DNA of 64,000 nt. Source: Mycolicibacterium litorale (GTDB taxonomy: Bacteria; Actinomycetota; Actinomycetes; Mycobacteriales; Mycobacteriaceae). Where the stretch lies: NCBI RefSeq assembly GCF_014218295.1, contig NZ_AP023287.1:930001-994000 (forward strand), in the 5' to 3' direction. The translations under genes and the position numbers were made by a program. Numbering within the stretch: position 1 is the first letter of the stretch; each line of letters starts with the position of its first letter. Below, one piece after another: positions 17,309 through 24,971 of this stretch. A model generated the notes under the pieces. It searched no databases and was not told the DNA's origin. It saw only the letters and a list, made by a program, of their open reading frames with translations.

Positions 17309-17977
17309 ATGGCCGAACCGGCGCCGAGTCCGCGACCGCTCACCCCGAAGGGGCAGGCCACCCGCGACCGCATCCTCGACGCCGCGGCCGAACTCCTGAG
17401 CACGGACGGGTTGTCGGCGCTCACCATGGTCGCCATCCGCAAAGCCGCTTCGGTGAGCGGATCGCAACTGGCGCACTACTTCACCGATCGGCAGGCACTG
17501 CTTCGCGCGCTGATCGAGCGGCAGATGCGCACCGCCGCCGACTTCGACCGGCCGTGGGAGACGTTCGACGACGTCGAACGCTGGCTCGGCCAGGCCGTGC
17601 GACGCCTGCGGGCGACCGGGTTCTCCGGCGCCCCCACCTATCACGGTCTGGCCGGCCAGCTCGCCAAAGCCGACCCCGCGCTCCTGCAGGCCCTCACCGA
17701 CGGCTACCGGCAGTGGATCGCGCTGGTCGAGGCGTCGATCCGGGACATGAAGGAGCGCGGGTTGCTGGTCGACGGCGCCGACCCGCACCAGCTGGCGCTG
17801 GTGCTGGTCGGCGCACACCAGGCCGGCGGCACCATGGCTTTCGTCTATCGCGAGGAGTGGCCGCAGGCCGACGCGCTGCGATTCGCCGTCAACCGGTTGC
17901 GCACATTCGCCGCCGACCCGGCCGAACGCGCACCGCGCCCTCCGCGGCGCCCCCGCCGCCACCGGAGCACCGCGTGA
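17309..17977 (+). CDS. TetR-family regulator, first of a tandem pair
   Basis: 222 residues, ATG at 17309. The DNA-binding part is clear: TRDRILDAAAELLSTDG, then LTMVAIRKAASVSGSQLAHYFTDRQALLRAL. The C-terminal half is helical with GAHQAGGTMAFVYREEW near the end, and the tail is rich in proline and arginine (APRPPRRPRRHRSTA). It begins nine bases after the hydrolase gene and ends in a GTGA overlap with the next TetR gene. The three genes therefore form a likely operon in which the regulators control the hydrolase. Its recognition helix (SGSQLAHYF) is nearly the same as that of the next protein. Confidence 0.88.
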   Translation: MAEPAPSPRPLTPKGQATRDRILDAAAELLSTDGLSALTMVAIRKAASVSGSQLAHYFTDRQALLRALIERQMRTAADFDRPWETFDDVERWLGQAVRRLRATGFSGAPTYHGLAGQLAKADPALLQALTDGYRQWIALVEASIRDMKERGLLVDGADPHQLALVLVGAHQAGGTMAFVYREEWPQADALRFAVNRLRTFAADPAERAPRPPRRPRRHRSTA

Positions 17978-18576
17978 GCGAGACGCGCTTCACCCGCAAG
18001 GGACTCGCCGCCCGCGGCCGCATCGTCGACACGACCGCCCGGCTGATGTTCGAGCACGGCGTCGAGGGAACCACGCTGGAGCAGGTGCGCGCGGCCGCCG
18101 ACGTCAGCGGATCCCAACTGTCGCACTACTTCCGAGGTAAGGACGAACTCACGCGCGAGGTCGTCGCCGAGCGCCGCCGCCAGGTCGCCCGATTCCACCT
18201 CCAGATGGGCGGGCTGGACAGCGTCGAGGGGCTCCAGGGCTGGGCCGACGCCTGTGTCGCCGACGCCGAAACGGTCTACCGGCGCGGCGGATGCATCTAC
18301 GGGTCACTGGCCGCAGAGCTGATCGAGGGTGAGGCGCAGATCCGCGACGACCTCGCCGCCGGTTACGACGAATGGATGACGTTGTTCCGCAAGGCGCTCA
18401 CCGCGATGAGGAAACGCGGCGACCTGCGCGCCGACGCCGATCCCCGCCACCTGGCCGCCTCCCTCGTCATCGCCCACCAGGGCGGTGCGATGCTGACCTT
18501 CGTCACCGGCGACCCGGAGGCGTTGCGCGCCAACGTGAACGCCGCGGTGGACTACGTCCGGTCCTTCACTGCCTGA
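17974..18576 (+). CDS. TetR-family regulator, second of a tandem pair
   Basis: 200 residues. The start is the GTG at 17974, whose last two bases and the following A form the stop of the preceding gene. The N-terminus has the TetR fold: GRIVDTTARLMFEHGVEGTT, EQVRAAADVSGSQLSHYFRGKDEL. The recognition helix SGSQLSHYF differs from the upstream protein only at one position of the core, so both probably bind related sites or form heterodimers. The ligand domain (CVADAETVYRRGGCIYGSLAAEL) resembles the C-terminal domain of the same TetR subgroup. Its stop codon abuts the stop of the convergent LLM gene with no gap. Confidence 0.88.
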   Translation: MSETRFTRKGLAARGRIVDTTARLMFEHGVEGTTLEQVRAAADVSGSQLSHYFRGKDELTREVVAERRRQVARFHLQMGGLDSVEGLQGWADACVADAETVYRRGGCIYGSLAAELIEGEAQIRDDLAAGYDEWMTLFRKALTAMRKRGDLRADADPRHLAASLVIAHQGGAMLTFVTGDPEALRANVNAAVDYVRSFTA

Positions 18577-19446
18577 CTACCCGAGCTCGGCCAGCCGCGG
18601 CACCACCGGCGCGATCGCATCGATCCAGGCCGCGGGCGACCCGCCTGGCGGCATGACGATCGCCGTCTGCACCCCGACCTTCGCGTATTCGGCCATGTCT
18701 CGGAGGAAATCGTCGGTGGCCCCGGGGGTCGGTCCGTCGTGGCCCAGGATCGTGACGCGGATGTCGTCCACATTGCGGCCGACGTCGTCGCAGTGGCGAC
18801 GCAGCACGTCGAGTTTGTGCGCCACCTCCTCCGGCGAGCCGAACAGGTTGCACGCATCGCCGTACTGGGCCACCAGCCGCAGCGTCTTGCGCTCGCCGCT
18901 GCCGCCGATCATCACCTTCGGCCGGTTGATGGGCTGCGGGTTGCACAGCGTCTCCGCCAACCGGTAGTGCTTGCCGTCGTACGGACCGTTGTTCGTGGGA
19001 TCCCACATCTGCGCGCAGATCTGCAGCGTCTCCTCCAGACGCTCGAACCGTTCGGCGACCGGCGGATACGGCACCCCGAGCCCGACGTGTTCGCGCTCGA
19101 ACCAGGCGGCGCCGATCCCGAGCCACGCCCGTCCGCCCGAGAGCACGTCCACCGTCGTCACGGTTTTGGCGAGCAACCCCGGATGCCGGTAGGTCACCCC
19201 CGTCACCAGCAGCCCGAGCTCGATCGTGGAGGTGTGCGCGGCCATGAAGCCCAGGCTGGTGTAGCCCTCGAGCATGTTCGCCTCGGCGGGCAGGCCGGTC
19301 GGCTCGATCTGGAAGAAGTGGTCCATGAACGACAGCCAGGTGGCTCCCGACGCCTCCGCCGCCTCGCCGACGCGGGCGAGCTCACCGGCGATGGCGGTGG
19401 TTCCGCCGTCGATTTCGAAGATGGGTACGTGGTATCCGAGTTCCAT
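18577..19446 (-). CDS. Luciferase-like F420-dependent oxidoreductase (TIGR03560 type)
   Basis: 289 residues from the ATG at 19446 (MELGYHVPIFE). TIM-barrel markers of the family: ATWLSFMDHFFQI, LEGYTSLGFMAAHTS, LGLLVTGVTYRHPGLLAKTVTTVDVLSGGRAWLGIGAAWF, and KVMIGGSGERKTLRLVAQYGD. The LSGGRAWLGIGAAWFEREH segment is typical of the F420-using TIGR03560 group common in mycobacteria. The substrate is unknown. The enzyme is expected in the cytosol with F420H2 or F420 as hydride carrier. It lies alone, about 60 bases downstream of an SDR gene on the same strand, and its 3' end directly meets the TetR gene without an intervening terminator. Confidence 0.87.
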   Translation of the reverse strand: MELGYHVPIFEIDGGTTAIAGELARVGEAAEASGATWLSFMDHFFQIEPTGLPAEANMLEGYTSLGFMAAHTSTIELGLLVTGVTYRHPGLLAKTVTTVDVLSGGRAWLGIGAAWFEREHVGLGVPYPPVAERFERLEETLQICAQMWDPTNNGPYDGKHYRLAETLCNPQPINRPKVMIGGSGERKTLRLVAQYGDACNLFGSPEEVAHKLDVLRRHCDDVGRNVDDIRVTILGHDGPTPGATDDFLRDMAEYAKVGVQTAIVMPPGGSPAAWIDAIAPVVPRLAELG

Positions 19447-19505
19447 GACTGGGCTAAACCGGTGTGACCGGCGTCCCATTCCCGCGAGACCGAAATCCGC
19501 GGTGG

Positions 19506-20495
19506 TTACAGGCGACCGACTCGGCGCAATCCCGCCACGGTGTCGGCGATCGTCTCGGCCACGTCGCGTTGCACGATGCCCAGATCGCGCTCGGCCGGCT
19601 TGTCGTCGGAGGTCGGCATCTGCGTGTAGTACTGCATGGCCGCGGAGTTGATCGGCGTCTCGAACGGCAGCTGATCGCCGATCACGTCGAAGACCCGGCC
19701 CATGGTGCGCAGCGCGACGTCCGGGATGGGGATCGGCGCGAGATCGCGGGCGGCGGCGTCACCCATCAACGTGGCCAGCTCGCCGACCGGCACCCGCCGG
19801 CCGCCCAGCATGTACCGGCGCGGTCCCTGCCCCGGCTCCAGCAGCGCCACGTGCAGGGCGGCCAGGTCGCGGACGTCGATGACGATCCAGCCCGCGCCCC
19901 GTCCGGGTACGGCGCGCATCTTGATCGCGGCCTCGACCCCTTCGGCGGCCTCCCCGAACTGGTCGCCGGCCGGAGGTCCCAGCACCATGCCCGGGTAGGT
20001 GATGTTCACCGGCGCGCCGGCGTCCTGCAGTCCGCGGGCGTACGCCTCGACGACCGCCTTCGACTTGCCGTAGCCGTCCGAGCCGCCGGTGACCGGCAGG
20101 TCGGCGTGCAGCAGCTCGAGTCCCGGGCGGAACAGCGCCGTGAAACTCGAGACGTGGATGATGGGATCCAGCTTGGCCTTCGCCGCGCCGCCGAGTACGT
20201 AGCGCGCACCCTCGAGGTTGGTGCGCAGCATCTCGTCGGCCATCGCCGGATCGGTGGAAACCATTGCCGCGCAATGGATCACAGAGTCACAGCCGTCGAG
20301 CGCCTCGGCGGTCGACTCCGGATCGGAGATGTCGCCGACGACGTAGTCGCCGGTGTCGGCGCCGATCTCGGCGGCGCTGGTGGCCAGCCGTTCGGGTTTG
20401 CGGACCAGGAAGCGGACCTGGTGGCCGGCGTCCTGCACGGCCTTGGCGGTCCACGCGCCGACGAACCCGGTGCCGCCTGTGATCAGAACCTTCAT
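19506..20495 (-). CDS. NAD(P)-dependent extended SDR (epimerase/dehydratase family)
   Basis: 329 residues from the ATG at 20495 (MKVLITGGTGFVGAW). The nucleotide-binding glycine motif GGTGFVG is at residues 7-13. The catalytic YxxxK is present as YGKSK with a preceding serine in HVSSFTALF. The segment RFLVRKPERL fits a cofactor-discriminating loop. The family covers epimerases, 3-beta-hydroxysteroid dehydrogenases and dihydroflavonol reductases; this one resembles the latter two, and in mycobacteria sterol or cell-envelope substrates are plausible. I cannot decide among them. A CRP-like palindrome lies about 20 bases upstream of the start. The LLM gene downstream is on the same strand, 59 bases away. 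Confidence 0.85.
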   Translation of the reverse strand: MKVLITGGTGFVGAWTAKAVQDAGHQVRFLVRKPERLATSAAEIGADTGDYVVGDISDPESTAEALDGCDSVIHCAAMVSTDPAMADEMLRTNLEGARYVLGGAAKAKLDPIIHVSSFTALFRPGLELLHADLPVTGGSDGYGKSKAVVEAYARGLQDAGAPVNITYPGMVLGPPAGDQFGEAAEGVEAAIKMRAVPGRGAGWIVIDVRDLAALHVALLEPGQGPRRYMLGGRRVPVGELATLMGDAAARDLAPIPIPDVALRTMGRVFDVIGDQLPFETPINSAAMQYYTQMPTSDDKPAERDLGIVQRDVAETIADTVAGLRRVGRL

Positions 20496-20515
20496 CGGAC
20501 CCCTGGGAGTTGCGC

Positions 20516-20531
20516 GGTGACGGACGTCACC
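20516..20531. promoter_or_regulatory. CRP-like palindrome upstream of the SDR gene
   Basis: GGTGA-CGGACG-TCACC has seven-base perfect arms around a two-base centre. It follows the TGTGA-N6-TCACA layout of mycobacterial CRP sites with one mismatch at each end. It lies 21-36 bases before the SDR start codon. Confidence 0.4.
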
Positions 20532-20568
20532 GGACACTACCCGGACGCGCAGCCGCCCAAACTTCTGG

Positions 20569-21147
20569 CTAACCGATGCCGACGAGGGGGCTGATCACGT
20601 CGCGCGCGAACTGCGCGGCGTTCACCTGCGGGCTGCCGTCCGGATAGCTGACGGTCGCGAGCACGTTGGCGCCCGCGTCGGCGAAATTGCCGTCGGCGCG
20701 GTCCTGATGCGTCGAGGAGGTGACCAGGATGATCCCGGACGTGCCGGCCTCCTTCGCCAGCGGCACCGAGAACCGCGCGTTCTGCACGGTGCTGTTCGCC
20801 TTGTCCTCCACGATGATTCGGTGCGGCGGGAAGCCGAGCATCATCAACATGCGGCGCATCGCCGCGGCCTCGGTGACGCCGTTGCGTGGGTTGCCGCCCG
20901 TCACGATGATCGGCGACTGCGGAAAGAACTGTGCCACCGTCAGTCCCGTGATGACGCGGCGGCGCAGGATCGCGCGCATGCTGCCGTCGGGTTCGAGGCC
21001 GTAGCCCAGGATGACGATCGCCGGCTTCGAGAAGTCCTTCACCGCGACGGCCGGCTGGGCGTGGGCCGGTGCGGGGGAGACGTCACCGATGAGGGCGGCG
21101 GCCGCGAGCGCGACGGCGGCGACCGCCGTCTTCCAAGTCTTCCGCAT
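20569..21147 (-). CDS. Exported YdcF/SanA-like DUF218 protein
   Basis: 192 residues, ATG at 21147. The first 31 residues are a standard Sec signal peptide (MRKTWKTAVAAVALAAAALI, cleavage likely after AHA). The mature part has the DUF218 pattern: KPAIVILGYGLEPDGSM, RRRVITGLTVAQFFP, PIIVTGGNPRNGVTEAAAM, IIVEDKANSTVQNARFS and LVTSSTHQDRA. The conserved TGG, an Asn in NST and the T-S-S-T-H-Q segment form the proposed active site of this fold. Related SanA/YdcF proteins act in envelope barrier functions, but no reaction is established. It is predicted to be secreted to the periplasm-like space or surface. It is probably a single gene, with the DUF3060 gene 82 bases upstream. Confidence 0.82.
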   Translation of the reverse strand: MRKTWKTAVAAVALAAAALIGDVSPAPAHAQPAVAVKDFSKPAIVILGYGLEPDGSMRAILRRRVITGLTVAQFFPQSPIIVTGGNPRNGVTEAAAMRRMLMMLGFPPHRIIVEDKANSTVQNARFSVPLAKEAGTSGIILVTSSTHQDRADGNFADAGANVLATVSYPDGSPQVNAAQFARDVISPLVGIG

Positions 21148-21229
21148 ACGCCCTCCCGACTACGAGTGTGGTGCTGAGGGTGTGATCGTGATCAGCGTGG
21201 CGGGTGTTACTGGATGGAGTGGACGGCTG

Positions 21230-21886
21230 CTATCCGCGTTCGACGACGTTGTCGCCGAAGTTGTCGATCTGGGGGTCGCCGGACTGGAACGTCACCCGGT
21301 TCTCGAACCCCGACGCGCTGATGCGGTCGGCGTTCTCCACGATGACCTCGTTGCTCACCCCCGACACCGTGACGCTCACGCAGTGCCCGGTGATCGTCAC
21401 CGTGTTGGACACCCCGCTCACGCTGATCAAGCTGTCGTTGCACACCACCTGCTTGTCGCCCTCGACACCCGACACGCTGAACTGGCCGCCCAGCGGCGCC
21501 TGCGCGATCTGCCCGTCGTCACCGCCCGGGAGACCGGGCAGGACCACGATGGGCGGGTTCTCGGTGGCGGGTACCTCCGGCGTCGGGTCCAGTGCGCCAC
21601 CGCCTCCGGCGATCGTCGGCCGCCCGGACGTGACGGACCCGTCCGGCACCACCTTCGCGAAGTAGATCGCCACGCCCGCACCGAATACCAGCAGCAGCAG
21701 CACGACGACCACCAGCACGATCACCCCGGCCTGTGACGGGCCGGTCGAATGTGGTTGCGGCGCAGATTGATGAGGCGTCGGTGGATAGGGGTACGGCTGG
21801 GTGCCGAGCTCGGACGTCTGCGCCCGGTCGGCGAGCGGGCGTTCGAGGTCGCGGATGCGGGCCTCGGGATCGTCCTGCGGGTCCAT
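21230..21886 (-). CDS. Membrane-anchored DUF3060 protein
   Basis: 218 residues from the ATG at 21886 (MDPQDDPEARIRDLERPL). The N-terminal cytoplasmic part is polar and rich in Pro/Tyr/Gln (YPYPPTPHQSAPQPHS). One membrane helix, VIVLVVVVLLLLVFGAGVAI, is near residues 55-74. A proline-rich linker is followed by the DUF3060 domain, which contains repeats of an SVSGVSN-type motif (SVSGVEGD, SVSGVSNTVTI, TVSGVSNEVIV, SASGFENRVTF). These short beta repeats suggest a right-handed beta-solenoid outside the membrane. Two cysteines (C147 and C164 by count) could form a disulfide. The family is common in mycobacteria, with no assigned function. It is a single gene in a run of leftward envelope genes. 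Confidence 0.82.
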   Translation of the reverse strand: MDPQDDPEARIRDLERPLADRAQTSELGTQPYPYPPTPHQSAPQPHSTGPSQAGVIVLVVVVLLLLVFGAGVAIYFAKVVPDGSVTSGRPTIAGGGGALDPTPEVPATENPPIVVLPGLPGGDDGQIAQAPLGGQFSVSGVEGDKQVVCNDSLISVSGVSNTVTITGHCVSVTVSGVSNEVIVENADRISASGFENRVTFQSGDPQIDNFGDNVVERG

Positions 21887-21928
21887 GGGCAGATGCTGCC
21901 ACACGCGTCGCCCCTGCTCAATGGATTG

Positions 21929-22708
21929 TCAACGCGCCCTGGCACGCAGCTGCTGCACGACGGTCACCGCCGCGACGGCCACCGCGGCGACCACCGCCGT
22001 GACCGACAACGCCGCGCTGTCCCGCTGCGACGCCCCGATCGCGATCGCGACCAACGCCCACAGCACCCCTGCCGCGTACCCGGGCGTCCCGCGCAGCAGT
22101 ACCGTCGCGACCACCGCCGCGAGCGACGCCGCCACCAGCACCACGAACTGCCACCCCACCGCGAACGCCGACCATCCCGCGCCGATCAGCGCCGCCGTCA
22201 CGTTCGCGAACACCGCGATGCTGCTCCACCCGAGATAGAGCCCGAACGACACCGTGGCCAGCACCGCGACCCACCGCGGACACGTCATCTCCGCGCGGTG
22301 CCGCACGAGCAGCCACATGATGTGCGCGAGCGCCACCGCCATCACGACGAACACCACGACGCTCGCCCACAGCCAGTCCTGCGCCGCCACGACCAGCCAC
22401 ACGCTGAACCCGACGAACACCACGCTCGCATCGATCAGCGCGTCGGTCTCCCACGACGAGCCCAGCCCGTGACGCACGACGGCCACCGCCGTCACCGTGC
22501 TCAGCAGCGTGATCAGGCCCCACAGGCTGAACGCGTAACCCGCCGGCGTGATCAGCGCCTGGTTCGTCGCCCCCGACTTCAGGAACTCGCCGTTGACCGC
22601 ACGCGACACCGGCGAGGCGATCAGTTGGCTCGCCGCCAGCACCGCGGCCACCCACCGCCACGTGGTCACGGAGGGTGCGTTCGAGCGGGCGGCGGGTGCG
22701 GTGGTCAC
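21929..22708 (-). CDS. Multi-pass membrane protein, distantly TspO/MBR-like
   Basis: 259 residues from the GTG at 22708; the frame is open for 38 more codons, but that part contains promoter elements of the divergent gene. About seven to eight hydrophobic segments cover nearly the whole protein. The segment NQALITPAGYAFSLWGLI near residues 51-68 matches the ITPAGYAFSIWGLIY signature seen in a group of TspO-related proteins labelled tryptophan-rich sensory proteins. There are several tryptophans in helices. A role in binding tetrapyrroles or in stress, as for TspO, is possible but unproven, and the extra helices argue for a separate subfamily. Its start region faces the 22755-22806 regulatory block. 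Confidence 0.65.
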   Translation of the reverse strand: MTTAPAARSNAPSVTTWRWVAAVLAASQLIASPVSRAVNGEFLKSGATNQALITPAGYAFSLWGLITLLSTVTAVAVVRHGLGSSWETDALIDASVVFVGFSVWLVVAAQDWLWASVVVFVVMAVALAHIMWLLVRHRAEMTCPRWVAVLATVSFGLYLGWSSIAVFANVTAALIGAGWSAFAVGWQFVVLVAASLAAVVATVLLRGTPGYAAGVLWALVAIAIGASQRDSAALSVTAVVAAVAVAAVTVVQQLRARAR

Positions 22709-22754
22709 AACAGTGTTTCGTTCCCGTTTCGCCTCCGGATGACCACCCGTCTGA

Positions 22755-22806
22755 CAACACGTGTTGCCGGCTCCGCTTGTGATTCCGATCACGATCAGTT
22801 TAGATT
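22755..22806 (+). promoter_or_regulatory. Promoter with CRP-like site and a 12-bp palindrome
   Basis: From left to right: the perfect palindrome CAACACGTGTTG (22755-22766); a CRP-type site TGTGA-TTCCGA-TCACG (22778-22793), one base from the mycobacterial CRP consensus; and a SigA-like promoter TTGTGA-N18-TAGATT (22777-22782, 22801-22806) for the gene starting at 22837. The CRP-like site overlaps the -35 and the spacer, so binding would be expected to repress. It may also act on the divergent membrane gene. Confidence 0.55.
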
Positions 22807-22836
22807 GTGTCCGCCACCACAACGAAAGGCCTGTCC

Positions 22837-23055
22837 ATGGATGCGGTTGACGACGGTTCGCTGGCCCCGATCCACCCGGCGGTGACGCGACGCGCGAAGC
22901 CGGCCGATCGCCACACCATTCAGTCGGTGCTCCTCACCGCGGTGTTCCTCATCGGGGTCGTCGGCGTCATCGGCGCGCTCGTGCTCGGGCAGTCCACCGC
23001 GGCGATCATCATCGCGCTGCTCTCCGGCGCGATCATCACCGGCACCGTCTGCTGA
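22837..23055 (+). CDS. Small membrane protein
   Basis: 72 residues from the ATG at 22837, with GAAAGG seven bases before it. A GTG ten codons upstream is in frame, but it lies just after the predicted -10 box and so before the transcript start. The N-terminal half is polar and basic (PAVTRRAKPADRHTIQ). Two hydrophobic stretches follow, VLLTAVFLIGVVGVIGALVL and AIIIALLSGAIITGTV, giving two short membrane helices. No family is recognised. It is the only gene between the CRP-like promoter block and the AhpD-like gene 44 bases downstream, with which it may be co-transcribed. Confidence 0.55.
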   Translation: MDAVDDGSLAPIHPAVTRRAKPADRHTIQSVLLTAVFLIGVVGVIGALVLGQSTAAIIIALLSGAIITGTVC

Positions 23056-23099
23056 CCGCGTCCGGCCCGGCGCCGGTTCGAGCTGCGTAGCATCGGGCG

Positions 23100-23555
23100 A
23101 TGAGCACCCGGCGCCTCCACATCGACAAGCAGTCGCCCACGGCATACAAGGCGTTGATCGGCGTCTCGACCGCGGTCACCGCACTGGCCAAGGAATCCGG
23201 CCTACCACGGTCCCTGGTCGAACTCGTCAACATCCGGGTGTCCCAACTCAACGGCTGCGCCTCGTGTCTGGAGGTGCACCACCGCCGCGCCGACGACGCC
23301 GGCGTGACGGCCAAGCAACTCGCGACGATCTCGACCTGGCGCGACACCGAACTGTTCGACGAGCGTGAGCAGGCCGCGCTGCGACTGGCCGAGATCGCCA
23401 CCACCCTGCCCGACCACGACACCGCCGACCGTGAATACGCCCGCGCCCGCGAGGCGCTCGGCGACGACGAGCTGTCGGCGGTGATCTGGGTGGCGGCCGC
23501 CATCAACGCGTTCAACCGGGTATCGATCCTCAGCGGCCACACGGTCCGGCCGTGA
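23100..23555 (+). CDS. AhpD/carboxymuconolactone decarboxylase-family protein
   Basis: 151 residues, ATG at 23100. The AhpD active-site motif E-x11-C-x2-C-x3-H is complete: E41, C53, C56, H60 (in NGCASCLEVH). This is the same spacing as in M. tuberculosis AhpD, so it is more likely a thiol-dependent peroxidase or disulfide reductase than a decarboxylase. Length and the downstream helical pattern (SAVIWVAAAINAFNRVSILSGH) fit the small single-domain family, which forms trimers or hexamers. It lies between a small membrane protein and the ABC importer operon. There is no peroxiredoxin gene next to it in this window. Confidence 0.9.
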   Translation: MSTRRLHIDKQSPTAYKALIGVSTAVTALAKESGLPRSLVELVNIRVSQLNGCASCLEVHHRRADDAGVTAKQLATISTWRDTELFDEREQAALRLAEIATTLPDHDTADREYARAREALGDDELSAVIWVAAAINAFNRVSILSGHTVRP

Positions 23556-23621
23556 CGGCTTCAAGATCGGGCTGAGTTTTTCCCTTACCGCCGAGCCGCG
23601 GCGTTTGTACTGTCGCCCGTC

Positions 23622-24971
23622 GTGACTCCTCCCGCTTTCACCCGCCGCCGCGCGCTGCAACTGCTCGGGCTCGCCGGTGGCGCAGCCCTTCTCGGGCCCG
23701 CCCTGGCCGCGTGCGGATCGTCCGGCGGCGGTGCCCTGTCGGCCGAGGCGCCGGTGTCCGGCCGGTTCGAGGGCGTGACGCTCAAACTGCTCGTCAACCA
23801 GCCGCACGTGACGTCGTTCCGCGATGTGCTCGCCCCGAAGTGGAATCAGGCGACCGGCGGCACCCTCGACGTGACCGCAGCGCCGTACGACCAACTGACC
23901 AGCAAGCAGATCCTCGACGTGCAGAGCGGCACAGGCGAATTCGACGTCTTCGACTACTTCTACTTCGGCCTCGGCGACCTCGTCGACGCCGGTGCGCTCA
24001 CCGACCTCACCGACTGGATCGACGCCAGACAATCCGACCTCGACGTTCCCGGATACCTGAACTCGATCTACGACCCGTACACCCGGCTCGACGACCGCCG
24101 CTACGGCCTGCCCTACGACGGCGACGTGCACATCCTGTTCTACAACGCCGAGCTCCTCGACCGGTACAAGGTGGCGCCGCCGACGACCTGGGACGAGTAC
24201 GACGACGTCGCCGCGAAGATCACCCGCGACGCGCGCGGTGCGGCCTACGGTGCCATCGTCTCCGGTCAGCAGGTGCCGATGATCCTCGGTTGCTCGTTCA
24301 TCAACCGGCTCACCGGCTACGGCGGAAACCTGGTCGACGCCAACGGGAAACCGCAGCTCACCTCCGACGCGTCGGTGGCGGCGCTCGAGCACCTCGTCGC
24401 CGTCGCCCCGAACGCGCTGCCCACCCCGCTGCAGGTCGGCTTCGATCAGGCCAACACCGCATTCCTCACCGGACAGGGCGCGTTACTCGACACCTGGACC
24501 GACATGGCGCTGCGCGCCGAGGATCCGACGGCCTCGAAGATCGCCGGTCGCTGGGGTGCGGTGTCGCTGCCGGTCGGCGGCTCCAACACCAGGCCGCGCA
24601 CCGCACTCGACGCCGGCTTCGGCCTCGGCATCTCCACGGCGTCGAAGAACCCCGACGCCGCCGCGGCGTTCATCGCGTGGGCGACCGCCGCGCCGCAGAA
24701 CCTCGCGGTGTCCTCGACGGCAGGCGCGGGCATCGACCCCGTGCACACCGAGGTGCTCGACTCCGACGGCTACGCCGAGGTCGTCACCGCCGCCGTCGAT
24801 CCGATCCGTGAGGGACTCGACGGCGACCCGCTGGTGTGGCCCAAGCAGGCCGGTGCGCCGAAGCTGTTGCAGGACCTCGTCGACCAGCTGGCCCTGGCGA
24901 TCGCCGGCACCCAGACGGTCGAGCAGTCGCTTCAGAACGCCCAGGCCAGCTGGGACAGTGCCACGCAATGA
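23622..24971 (+). CDS. ABC importer solute-binding lipoprotein (extracellular family 1)
   Basis: 449 residues, GTG at 23622. The N-terminus has a Tat-like RRRALQLLGLAGG signal and the lipobox LAAC with C31 as the lipid-anchored residue. The mature part has the family 1 binding-protein fold: LKLLVNQPHVTSFRDVLAPKW, FDVFDYFYFGLGDLVDAG, YGLPYDGDVHILFYN, PTTWDEYDDVAAKI. This family usually binds sugars, polyols or glycerophosphodiesters. The DVHILFYN and PTTWDEY elements are shared by sugar-binding members, but the ligand cannot be named. It is the first gene of a four-gene operon; its stop overlaps the start of the first permease (ATGA). Folded export by Tat would fit the RRR motif but is not certain. 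Confidence 0.9.
   Translation: MTPPAFTRRRALQLLGLAGGAALLGPALAACGSSGGGALSAEAPVSGRFEGVTLKLLVNQPHVTSFRDVLAPKWNQATGGTLDVTAAPYDQLTSKQILDVQSGTGEFDVFDYFYFGLGDLVDAGALTDLTDWIDARQSDLDVPGYLNSIYDPYTRLDDRRYGLPYDGDVHILFYNAELLDRYKVAPPTTWDEYDDVAAKITRDARGAAYGAIVSGQQVPMILGCSFINRLTGYGGNLVDANGKPQLTSDASVAALEHLVAVAPNALPTPLQVGFDQANTAFLTGQGALLDTWTDMALRAEDPTASKIAGRWGAVSLPVGGSNTRPRTALDAGFGLGISTASKNPDAAAAFIAWATAAPQNLAVSSTAGAGIDPVHTEVLDSDGYAEVVTAAVDPIREGLDGDPLVWPKQAGAPKLLQDLVDQLALAIAGTQTVEQSLQNAQASWDSATQ

Noticed and set aside
13931..17962. A minus-strand frame of 1,343 codons joining the helicase to a long N-terminal extension
   Set aside because: The extension beyond 16261 is antisense to the hydrolase and first TetR genes and has no motifs. 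The helicase family begins at the ATG at 16261.
23100..23555. 4-carboxymuconolactone decarboxylase of the beta-ketoadipate pathway
   Set aside because: The E-x11-C-x2-C-x3-H motif is that of AhpD-type thiol enzymes, and no other gene of that pathway is nearby.
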